A stretch of 39,803 nt of DNA, taken from contig DHSM01000010.1 of the NCBI GenBank assembly GCA_002408465.1, positions 57,491 to 97,293 of the forward strand. The letters are read 5' to 3'. Below the pieces are notes generated by a model. It had not been told where the DNA came from and made no database searches. It saw nothing but the letters and a program-made list of their open reading frames with translations. Position numbers and translations under genes: made by a program. Shown piece by piece: positions 33,468 to 39,803 of the stretch; the first letter of the stretch is position 1, and the number at the start of each line of letters is the position of its first letter. Source of the DNA: Firmicutes bacterium UBA5286. Its GTDB lineage: Bacteria; Bacillota; Proteinivoracia; UBA4975.

Positions 33468-35651
33468 TTACAACTTGCGGCGCTTTTCGACCAGGAAGCT
33501 GGCGACAGCGTGTCCGTGGGTGCCCCGGCCAAAGCCGGCATCCATGCCTTCTTCCACGGCAATGTCATTAGTGACCTGGGTGCCCCCGGCCACCAGGATG
33601 ACTTTGTCCCGGATGCCCTTCTCTTTGCAAAGGTCGTGGAGCTTGCGCATGTTGATGCGGTGAATTTCAGCGTGGGTAATGATGGTGCTGATGAGGATGG
33701 CATCGGCAGCGGTTTCGATGGCTGCGTCCACTACCTTTTCCAGGGGAACAGAAGTTCCCAAGTAATGGCAGGTAATACCGAAACCTTCGATGCCGCCGTG
33801 CTTGATGTCAATGATTTCTCTCATTCCTACTGAATGTTCGTCCTGGCCGACGGTGGCCCCGACGATGGTCATGGGTTTGTTCTTAACGTCGGCGCGGATT
33901 TCCTCTTCCGAGAGAAGAGGTACTTCTTCAGGAATATCAAGCTTATTGGGGTCAATGTCAATATCTATTTTGCCCTTTAACTCCAGGAATGTGCCCTCAG
34001 CGGGATGCATGGGCAGGCGGTTGATGACCTCTGCTTCTTTGATCCCCATCTTTTCTGCCAGGGCCAGGGCGGCGTATTCGGCGACCCGGACGCTGGTGGG
34101 ATAAAAGAGCTGCATGCTGATGACGCCGTCGGCATACCATTCCACTTCCGGGCGGAGGAGGCCTTTAGCCCGATGTTCTGCCATGGTCTCCATGCGCTTG
34201 GCGGCGTTATCCTCTTCATCAAGTTCGTCAATGTAGATGATCTTTTCGGGATGGCAGAGGGTGCAGCCACCGATGAGGTCGCAGGCTTTTTTGGCGCCTG
34301 CCGGCAGGTGGTTGTCGCCATACATGTGACAAACCGGAGCAAAGTAGTCCTTATCCCGGGCAAAGACAGAATCCGGTCCAACGCCGCCGTCGGCGTGGCG
34401 GACGATGCCGTCATAGTTGCGGGCGGGATATTGGGCTGAGTCTACGAAGAAGCCTGCTTCGACAGCCTTGAAATAGCCGCCAACTTCGATAATCTCTTCC
34501 AGGAAGAGAATTGCCCGCTCTTTCAGTTCTCGGACAGTCTCCCGGAGAGGGCCGTCTTTTTTCAGCTCAACCAGGTCGGTGATGCCGTCCAGGCCGATGA
34601 GCATCTGTTTGGCAGTGTTGGTGGCAGCTATGTTGTTATAGTGCCAGGGCACGTTGCGGCCTTCGTCGGGAGTGATGGTGCTCTGGATGTCGACGCTGGT
34701 CAGCCGGGAAATCAGCAGGTTCATGGTATGGTTGACGGTAGCTTCCCGGGGGTCGGCTTCCATGTACTTGGAGTTCATCTGAGCCCGCATCTTGAAGCCC
34801 TGGAACAAATCCCTGAGGGCGACGGCATAAGGAAGGTCCAGGAACAATTCCGGCGCCGGCGTCGCTGTGGGGGGAACGGTAGAGAGGCTAATAAGGTCTT
34901 TTTTCATGCCGGCCTTGAGAGAGAAAGCGCAGTTGATGCCATGCTGAACCATTAGTTCGGGCATGACTTTCCAGGCTTCTCTGGCAGTGGCGTTGGCATT
35001 GTGGGCGCCGTCGATCTGAAGCATGTCGACGCTGGCCATGAGTTTCTTGGCCTCAGCGGCATCCACGAAGGAGCGGATCATGTTGACATTGCGGTAGAGC
35101 ACGTTGTACTGGGGGTCCTGGTGGGCGCCGTTGACTCCTTCTTCGGCAAAGAGCACGGCAATGTCGGGACCGGCTACACCGCTGACATAGGAGTGGAAGT
35201 TAATAGGACGACCCACTTCGTCTTCAATAATATCCAGGGCCTTGCGGCTGGCCCGCAACTGTTTGCGAGTGATGGGCACGCCGCCGATTCCCTCGGGGGA
35301 ACCTTCGATCAAGCCGTCATAATGGCTTTGACCGGCAGTGCGGATGACCATGATATGGTCGGCGCCATGCCAGGCAGCCATGCGCATGCGGCGAATGTCG
35401 TCCTCAAAGCGGCCGGAGGCGATTTCGGTGGTAATGATGCATTCGGGCTGAGGATCGATGCCGCCAAAGTATTTGGCTGCAGGCAGGGGGACATAGTTTT
35501 TGAGGGACTCGGAGATTTGCTTATACTTAAAAGGACCTAACTGGGCATCCCGGGGCAGGGGCTTGCGCCAGGTCCAGCCTTTGCGGCGGGGACGATAGTG
35601 CTCCAGGTCCTTAAGCAGTTCGGGTATGTTGAGCTTTTTATTTACATCCAT
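33468..35651 (-). CDS. oraE: D-ornithine 4,5-aminomutase, large subunit (B12/PLP)
   Basis: A 727-residue subunit that shifts the terminal amino group of D-ornithine to give (2R,4S)-2,4-diaminopentanoate. The N-terminal two thirds form the TIM-barrel substrate domain. The C-terminal Rossmann domain carries the base-off cobalamin motif D-x-H-x2-G in QDEHSVGM, with lower axial ligand H606. Eleven residues on, K617 in DIKHGG matches the PLP-binding lysine known from the Clostridium sticklandii enzyme. The barrel residues and length fit the family. The ATG directly follows the oraS stop, with GGAGGTG upstream. Confidence 0.96.
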   Translation of the reverse strand: MDVNKKLNIPELLKDLEHYRPRRKGWTWRKPLPRDAQLGPFKYKQISESLKNYVPLPAAKYFGGIDPQPECIITTEIASGRFEDDIRRMRMAAWHGADHIMVIRTAGQSHYDGLIEGSPEGIGGVPITRKQLRASRKALDIIEDEVGRPINFHSYVSGVAGPDIAVLFAEEGVNGAHQDPQYNVLYRNVNMIRSFVDAAEAKKLMASVDMLQIDGAHNANATAREAWKVMPELMVQHGINCAFSLKAGMKKDLISLSTVPPTATPAPELFLDLPYAVALRDLFQGFKMRAQMNSKYMEADPREATVNHTMNLLISRLTSVDIQSTITPDEGRNVPWHYNNIAATNTAKQMLIGLDGITDLVELKKDGPLRETVRELKERAILFLEEIIEVGGYFKAVEAGFFVDSAQYPARNYDGIVRHADGGVGPDSVFARDKDYFAPVCHMYGDNHLPAGAKKACDLIGGCTLCHPEKIIYIDELDEEDNAAKRMETMAEHRAKGLLRPEVEWYADGVISMQLFYPTSVRVAEYAALALAEKMGIKEAEVINRLPMHPAEGTFLELKGKIDIDIDPNKLDIPEEVPLLSEEEIRADVKNKPMTIVGATVGQDEHSVGMREIIDIKHGGIEGFGITCHYLGTSVPLEKVVDAAIETAADAILISTIITHAEIHRINMRKLHDLCKEKGIRDKVILVAGGTQVTNDIAVEEGMDAGFGRGTHGHAVASFLVEKRRKL

Positions 35652-36017
35652 TTATTTAGCACCTCCCGCGAACTCAGCTTCTACTTGGGACCACAGTCTT
35701 CCCTCTGCCAATTGCAGGCCGGCCTCCCGATAGGGACGCCCGGAAATTGCCGAGGCCTTGAGAACTACATTGCCGGCCCCTTTGCCTAAGAGGCCGAACT
35801 GCTGGCATTTTTCGACGATTCCTTTGGCCTCCAGGCTGCTGAAGCCCATCCTCAACAGAACGGAGCGCTCAATAGCCGGGGAGGTATGGGTTTTTGCCAA
35901 CTCGGCCAGCGGATCGACAACCTGGTCCAGCAAATCCCAAAAGCGCTGATAAAGCTGTTCATCGCTGAGATTGGCCAGATGCTTGCGCCGCTCTTGAAAA
36001 TCATCTTTGCGTTCCAT
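35652..36017 (-). CDS. oraS: D-ornithine 4,5-aminomutase, small subunit
   Basis: A 121-residue partner of OraE, starting MERKDDFQERRKHLANLSDEQL and mostly helical, with RSVLLRMGFSSLEAKGIV and GAGNVVLKAS in the middle. Size and sequence match the small subunit of the heterotetrameric aminomutase. Its ATG overlaps the ortB stop in TAATG, with AAGGAG upstream, and oraE begins on the next base after its stop, so subunit ratios are probably set by translational coupling. Confidence 0.95.
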   Translation of the reverse strand: MERKDDFQERRKHLANLSDEQLYQRFWDLLDQVVDPLAELAKTHTSPAIERSVLLRMGFSSLEAKGIVEKCQQFGLLGKGAGNVVLKASAISGRPYREAGLQLAEGRLWSQVEAEFAGGAK

Positions 36018-37420
36018 TATTTCACTCCTTGAGCAATTGATTCGATAAATTCAGGGGTGACGCGACAGTCTTCCGCAAGGAAGCTAATATCCTCAGGCAG
36101 GAGTTTGGCGCCGTTTAAGGTGCCCAGGGCATGGTTGAGGTAGGAACGGCGCAAGTCATCCATATCCAGATCCACTGTTTGAATCTGGCGGGGATGCTCC
36201 GGCAGAATGATGGACTTGCCAGGCACGCTGTCGGCAGGATTGCCGACGGAGATTTCAATGCCGTTCTTTCTGGCAAAGCTGAGCTGGGCGTTGACATGCT
36301 TGCCGGCGCCGGTGTATTCAGTTTCCTGGACCACCAGGACCTGGTCCTTATCAAGTTCCCGGGCCAGGGCCACAGCGGCGGCCAAAGAGACGTTGCCGGC
36401 AGGACCCCGTTCCAGACCTTCAAGCTGAGCCAATAGTTCGGTGACATAGAAGGCCTCGCCCTGGGTGATGGTCACGTACCTGTCCATGTAGCGCAGGGGG
36501 CGGGCAGCGTTTCGAGGCACATCCGCCCGGTCGGGCCAAGTGGTGAAGGGAACGCCAAAACCGGTGTGACCAGTGGTAAAGGACTTGCGGTTAAAGTCTT
36601 TGTCGCTGGCCATGTGCAGGCCCTTGAGGTCGACGCTGGCGCCAACCACCAAGGCATCAGAGCCGGCCTTGCGCAGGCCTCGGGCGGTGCCGGTGAGGTT
36701 GCCGCCGCCGGCGTTGGTGATGACCACCATGTCAGGTTTGACAGAATATTGTTCCTGGAGTTGCTGGACAATTTCCCAGCCCAGAGTCTCAACTCCGGCT
36801 ATAGCATAGGGAGTGTAGAGAGAGGCATTGAAGAAGCCGGTATCTTCCAGCACCCGCAGAAAGACGTAAAACAGTTCGGGGCCAACAGACAGCTGCAAGA
36901 CTTCGGCTCCGTAGGCTTCACAGGCCCGGCCTTTTTCTTCAATTTCCGGCTGATAGACGCCACGGCTGTCAAAAGCCTCTTGAACGATGATGCTCTTGAG
37001 GCCGCGAATAGCGGCCTGGGAGGCCACGGCGGCTCCGTAGTTGCCGCTGGTGGCGGCCACCACGCCTTTATAGCCATGCTTGGCGGCATGGTATACCGAC
37101 AAGGCTGCCCGGCGGGCCTTAAAGCTGCCTGAGGGGTTAGAAGCCTCGTCCTTAAGAAAGATGCGGGCGCCCTTGCCCTTTGGAGAGGTCATGCGGGCCA
37201 ATTTTGTTAGATTTTTTAGTTCATAGAGGGGAGTATTGCCCACGCCGGTCTCCCTTTGGATGGCGATAACTTCCTCGAGACTGTAGCCGGCTTCGGTCAT
37301 CAGAGCCTGATAATCAAAGGCTAGCTGTCCCCGGGCAAATTGGCTGTAGTCCATGCCGATGGCTTTTTTCATTATCTCATTGCTGCGAGCCATTACTGCC
37401 TGATAGCTGTTATCCGTCAT
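36017..37420 (-). CDS. ortB: 2-amino-4-oxopentanoate thiolase, beta subunit (PLP)
   Basis: A 467-residue fold-type II PLP enzyme resembling threonine synthase. The PLP lysine is K101 in NPSGSFKARRA. The phosphate-binding loop is ITNAGGGNLTGTARG. With OrtA it cleaves 2-amino-4-oxopentanoate with CoA to acetyl-CoA and alanine (D-form expected, from the characterised clostridial pathway). TAATG overlaps join it both to ortA upstream and to oraS downstream. Confidence 0.95.
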   Translation of the reverse strand: MTDNSYQAVMARSNEIMKKAIGMDYSQFARGQLAFDYQALMTEAGYSLEEVIAIQRETGVGNTPLYELKNLTKLARMTSPKGKGARIFLKDEASNPSGSFKARRAALSVYHAAKHGYKGVVAATSGNYGAAVASQAAIRGLKSIIVQEAFDSRGVYQPEIEEKGRACEAYGAEVLQLSVGPELFYVFLRVLEDTGFFNASLYTPYAIAGVETLGWEIVQQLQEQYSVKPDMVVITNAGGGNLTGTARGLRKAGSDALVVGASVDLKGLHMASDKDFNRKSFTTGHTGFGVPFTTWPDRADVPRNAARPLRYMDRYVTITQGEAFYVTELLAQLEGLERGPAGNVSLAAAVALARELDKDQVLVVQETEYTGAGKHVNAQLSFARKNGIEISVGNPADSVPGKSIILPEHPRQIQTVDLDMDDLRRSYLNHALGTLNGAKLLPEDISFLAEDCRVTPEFIESIAQGVK

Positions 37421-37731
37421 TATATTTCTCCCCCTTCCAGCAAGGCGCGCACCCGGGGACCGATCTCCAAAAGCTCGGGAACGGCATCGCCAAAGTCATG
37501 GGCGAAGCGGGGCAAAACTTTGATCAGTTCGCCTTCAATGGTGCGGCCACAAAGGGTCCTGACGGTGACGGTCTGTCCCATTTGGCTTTCTTTTTCCAAG
37601 AATCCTTTTGTTATCATAACCAGGGGAACTTTGGCGGTATCTTCGGGTACCTGTGGAGCCCGCTGCTCTGGAGTTAGAATTTGTTGGTGGATCTGAACCC
37701 ACGTGCCCTTGGGCACCGCTTTGTCAGTCAC
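37420..37731 (-). CDS. ortA: 2-amino-4-oxopentanoate thiolase, alpha subunit
   Basis: A 103-residue small subunit, beginning TDKAVPKGTWVQIHQQILTPEQRAP and containing VTVRTLCGRTIEGELIKVLP, both typical of OrtA. It has no catalytic motif of its own that I can identify; it works with OrtB. The start is GTG with GGAGGG 6 bases upstream, 11 bases after ord. The stop overlaps the ortB start in TAATG. Confidence 0.94.
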   Translation of the reverse strand: MTDKAVPKGTWVQIHQQILTPEQRAPQVPEDTAKVPLVMITKGFLEKESQMGQTVTVRTLCGRTIEGELIKVLPRFAHDFGDAVPELLEIGPRVRALLEGGEI

Positions 37732-37742
37732 ATTTATCCCTC

Positions 37743-38771
37743 CTACTTATTGATAAGAGTGCGCACGTCAGCCAATAGGGCCGGCGGAACAGGAAGCTGG
37801 GTCATGTTAACCAGACCGGGCTTCGCATTAATTACGTTGGGAATAGAGTTTATAGCCAGGGCGATGGTGCCGATGCCGCCGGGAATCTCCGGTTGGATGG
37901 CCAAATTAATGTTGGGCTCGCCATGGATTTCGATAAAGTCGCCAGTCTCAACCCCTTCGTTTTCAGGACAAACTTGCTGGGGATGGATGAGGGTAATGAG
38001 GGTCTTGCCGTCCTTGATGCCGTAGGCGATGTGGCGGCAGCCTGCAACCATGCCGGGTTCAACCTTGACATGGGGAGTTTCTCTGTATTTCTTGGCAATA
38101 ATCGGTTCCTTGGTCTGACGGATTTCATCCAGTTCCCAGCCCAGGGCGGAGGCGATCATGGCCATGGACTCGGGGAAGCCCACATGGCCCACGATGGTGC
38201 CTGCTTCGACGCCTGCGTTGAACTCTTCGAGAGTGGTTCCCACGCCTTGGGTCTTCATGACGGTGGGGCCAAAGGGAGAAAGGTCGTTGATGCGGGAAGC
38301 TTTGATATCGGTGACGTTATAGCAGACCCCGGTCATGGCCACAATGAGCGTGTCGAGGACAAAGCCGGGGTTGATGCCGGTGCCCAGGACGGTTACATTG
38401 TTCTCCAGGGCCAACTGATGAATCTTTTCACCCAGTTCGGGCTCCTGCTGACGGGGATAAGACATCTCCTCAGCGATGCAGATTACGTTCTTCTTAGCTT
38501 TGACGGCCTGCTCGATCTGAGGGAACACTTCCCGGGTAAAGGAACCGGTGGCAATGATGACCACGTCGGCTTCTGTTTTCAGGACTGCTGCCGCATCGTC
38601 GTTAATAACGGCCTTGCTTTTTACCTCCAGCAGCTGGGCCATGGTCTTGCCCTTTTTGTTGGGGTCGGCATCAATGGCGGCTACAGATTCCACTCCAGTC
38701 TTGGTGTCAAGCAATTTGGCCATACCGCCGCCCATGGCGCCAAGGCCCCAGTGAATTACCTTTACAGTCAC
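37743..38771 (-). CDS. ord: 2,4-diaminopentanoate dehydrogenase
   Basis: A 342-residue NAD(P)-dependent dehydrogenase that oxidatively deaminates 2,4-diaminopentanoate to 2-amino-4-oxopentanoate and ammonia. The N-terminal KVIHWGLGAMGGGMAKLL is the Rossmann nucleotide loop (GLGAMG); VLGTGINPGFVLDTL is in the middle. The GTG at 38771 is preferred: AAAGGAG lies about 8 bases upstream and the Rossmann strand then starts at residue 3, as in the family. A longer frame up to 38837 would cover the sigma-54 promoter and add an unrelated N-terminus. First gene of the catabolic operon. Confidence 0.93.
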   Translation of the reverse strand: MTVKVIHWGLGAMGGGMAKLLDTKTGVESVAAIDADPNKKGKTMAQLLEVKSKAVINDDAAAVLKTEADVVIIATGSFTREVFPQIEQAVKAKKNVICIAEEMSYPRQQEPELGEKIHQLALENNVTVLGTGINPGFVLDTLIVAMTGVCYNVTDIKASRINDLSPFGPTVMKTQGVGTTLEEFNAGVEAGTIVGHVGFPESMAMIASALGWELDEIRQTKEPIIAKKYRETPHVKVEPGMVAGCRHIAYGIKDGKTLITLIHPQQVCPENEGVETGDFIEIHGEPNINLAIQPEIPGGIGTIALAINSIPNVINAKPGLVNMTQLPVPPALLADVRTLINK

Positions 38772-38820
38772 AACCAACACTCCTTTGCCATTATTTATTT
38801 TAGGTTTCCCCTTATAATAA

Positions 38821-38836
38821 TGCAAAAAACGTGCCA
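38821..38836 (-). promoter_or_regulatory. Sigma-54 promoter of the ornithine catabolic operon
   Basis: The minus strand reads TGGCAC-GTTTT-TTGCA, an exact match to the sigma-54 consensus TGGCACR-N4-TTGCW, with GG and GC ten bases apart. The predicted start site is near 38809, leaving a leader of about 38 bases before the ord GTG. Sigma-54 needs an enhancer-binding activator; none is encoded in the window. Sigma-54 control of ornithine genes has been proposed in Clostridioides difficile (from memory), which fits. Confidence 0.88.
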
Positions 38837-38850
38837 CCGAGGCGACAAGG

Positions 38851-38867
38851 GAAATCTACGGGATTTC
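38851..38867. promoter_or_regulatory. Possible activator-binding inverted repeat upstream of the sigma-54 promoter
   Basis: GAAATC and GATTTC are perfect inverted arms with a 5-base spacer, and flanking GGG/CCC partly extends the symmetry. The centre is about 50 bases upstream of the predicted transcription start, closer than most enhancer sites, so this is only a candidate. Confidence 0.3.
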
Positions 38868-38879
38868 ACCCCCTATAGC

Positions 38880-38905
38880 AAAAAAACTGGCAGGGTAGGC
38901 GCCAG
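38880..38905 (-). terminator. Bidirectional terminator-like hairpin upstream of ord
   Basis: CTGGC and GCCAG form a short stem with a 9-base loop, followed on the minus strand by seven T and on the plus strand by GTTTTTT. It would insulate the sigma-54 promoter from transcription arriving from the DUF5667 gene. Confidence 0.6.
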
Positions 38906-38945
38906 GTTTTTTGCATTAACTGTTCATTCCAAGGAGAATGTAAAA

Positions 38946-38973
38946 CTCCCTGCCATCTTTGGATGGCAGGGAG
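38946..38973 (-). terminator. Terminator after the DUF5667 gene
   Basis: Perfect 11-bp arms (CTCCCTGCCAT and its complement) around a 6-base loop, followed on the minus strand by TTTTAC, starting 13 bases after the DUF5667 stop codon. Confidence 0.85.
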
Positions 38974-38986
38974 GAAACTAGCAGAA

Positions 38987-39803
38987 CTAGTTGTTTTTAC
39001 CTGGCTTGTTTTTGTTCTTCTTATCTTTATTACCTTTATTGCTTTTATCTTTTTTGTCTTTTTTATCTTTATTGCCTTTGCCATTGTTGTCAGCCTTGGT
39101 TTCATCTTCATCTTCGATTTCGCTGATTTCAAGAACTTCTTCCGGTTCGGGCTCGAGCTCGGGTTCGGGCTCGAGTCCAGGCTCAGGCTCGGGCTCAGGT
39201 TCAGGCATGGGGTAACCATTCTTTTCTGCCCACCGTTTCTGCTGCCTGTGGGCGTTTTCAATGGCCCGATTTAATCCCTTATGGCAAGATTCAGGGTTTC
39301 TGTCCCTAATTTGCTCCAGGTGTTCAATCCTGTGCTGGTACTTCTCCCACTTGGTGAGATGTCCCAGTCCTTCGCCGTCTTCCTCTTCTTCGTCCTCTTC
39401 TTCGGGGTCCTCAGGATCTTCGGCTTCGATTATGTTTTCCAGGGCCAGGCCTAAGTTGACCAAGGCAGTTTCCAAATGAGTAACGGCCTCTTCAGTCAAC
39501 TCCAGGTTTTCTAAATCCTCGCCTTCACCGAGCATGAAATCAAACAGACCTTCGGCAGCGGTTTCTAAATCTTCGGCGGCCTTCTTAAGAATTTCCTGAT
39601 TATCTTCAGTAATCTCAGTTTCAGCAAATTTCTCTTCCAGGGCTTGCAGTTCCACTGCGCGCTTATCCACTAACTCGCTGAGCAGTACGGTCTTCCTCTC
39701 AGGGTTAAAAGTAAACCATACCTGAATATTTTCTACAAACCGCTTGAGAAAGTAAAAGGGCGAGTCGGGGAGCAGTCCTGGATCCTCAGGGTCTACCGGG
39801 TCC
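38987..39803 (-). CDS. DUF5667 domain protein with acidic and Lys-rich tails (5' end outside window)
   Basis: The minus-strand frame is open to the window edge (first full codon at 39802), so the gene is cut at its 5' end; a GTG at 39670 is internal. The first visible residues, PGLLPDSPFYFLKRFVENIQ and FTFNPERKTVLLSELVDKRA, match the DUF5667 pattern of secreted or surface proteins. After a helical region come an acidic stretch near 39360-39420, a PEPEPE repeat near 39130-39205 and a tail rich in Lys, Asn and Asp (KGNKDKKDKKDK). A signal peptide would lie outside the window. Probable cell-envelope protein of unknown function. Confidence 0.75.
   Translation of the reverse strand, partial: DPVDPEDPGLLPDSPFYFLKRFVENIQVWFTFNPERKTVLLSELVDKRAVELQALEEKFAETEITEDNQEILKKAAEDLETAAEGLFDFMLGEGEDLENLELTEEAVTHLETALVNLGLALENIIEAEDPEDPEEEDEEEEDGEGLGHLTKWEKYQHRIEHLEQIRDRNPESCHKGLNRAIENAHRQQKRWAEKNGYPMPEPEPEPEPGLEPEPELEPEPEEVLEISEIEDEDETKADNNGKGNKDKKDKKDKSNKGNKDKKNKNKPGKNN

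Larger units (their letters stand above)
38818..38918. repeat. 101-bp segment bounded by 13-bp perfect inverted repeats
   Basis: TAATGCAAAAAAC (38818-38830) and GTTTTTTGCATTA (38906-38918) are exact inverted arms. The left arm carries the -12 part of the sigma-54 promoter. The right arm has the same TTGCA sequence facing the other way but lacks a GG at the -24 position. The space between holds a possible activator site and a terminator. Confidence 0.8.

Noticed and set aside
38906..38918. A second sigma-54 promoter on the plus strand in the right inverted arm
   Set aside because: TTGCA is present, but the -24 position reads CGCCAG without the required GG, and no plus-strand gene follows.
37893..38981. 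A 362-codon plus-strand frame opposite ord
   Set aside because: It is the complement of a well-recognised dehydrogenase, runs across the sigma-54 promoter and the terminators, and shows no family motifs.

Overview
The window comes from an anaerobic, amino-acid-fermenting Firmicute (Clostridia-like). This is inferred from the D-ornithine aminomutase pathway, a Ptb-Buk butyrate module, a Bce-type peptide-antibiotic module, the cdaA-glmM cluster and strong AGGAGG-type ribosome binding sites. No ribosomal RNA or phylogenetic marker is present, so the lineage stays open. Apart from the first 335 bases and one ABC importer operon (about 3.87-6.49 kb), all genes lie on the minus strand.

Layout. 1-370: the end of an XRE-type regulator, a 50-residue Cys/His-rich miniprotein starting with TTG, and a strong terminator. 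458-3685 (-): a cytoplasmic GH5-type glycosidase and a CPBP/CAAX-type membrane protease. 3866-6485 (+): an SsuA/B/C-like ABC importer operon. 6642-11120 (-): a BceR-BceS-BceA-BceB-like resistance module, bracketed by two inverted ~49-bp repeats and carrying a perfect BceR-type operator in front of bceA. 11382-16561 (-): a DUF2007 protein, TldD-like and TldE-like proteins, diadenylate cyclase (cdaA) and phosphoglucosamine mutase (glmM). 17048-22707 (-): an ECF sigma factor, its zinc-finger anti-sigma factor, two FtsX-type permeases and an ABC ATPase. 22912-24899 (-): phosphate butyryltransferase and butyrate kinase. 25155-38771 (-): a long catabolic operon. 38987 to the end (-): a DUF5667 protein running off the window.

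The catabolic operon is the core of the window. In transcription order it reads ord-ortA-ortB-oraS-oraE-(GlmL/MutL-like reactivase)-orr-(Memo/LigB-AMMECR1 fusion)-(radical SAM)-arcC-argF, then a block of three 71-bp hairpin repeats, then a COG2403-type GTPase. Ornithine is racemised (Orr), rearranged to 2,4-diaminopentanoate (OraSE, B12 and PLP), oxidatively deaminated (Ord) and cleaved to alanine and acetyl-CoA (OrtAB). The catabolic ornithine carbamoyltransferase and carbamate kinase would supply ornithine from citrulline and make ATP. A textbook sigma-54 promoter (TGGCAC-N5-TTGCA) lies about 35 bases upstream of ord. The AmmeMemoRadiSam pair, whose function is unknown, sits inside this operon between orr and arcC. 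That placement is the most interesting functional lead here.
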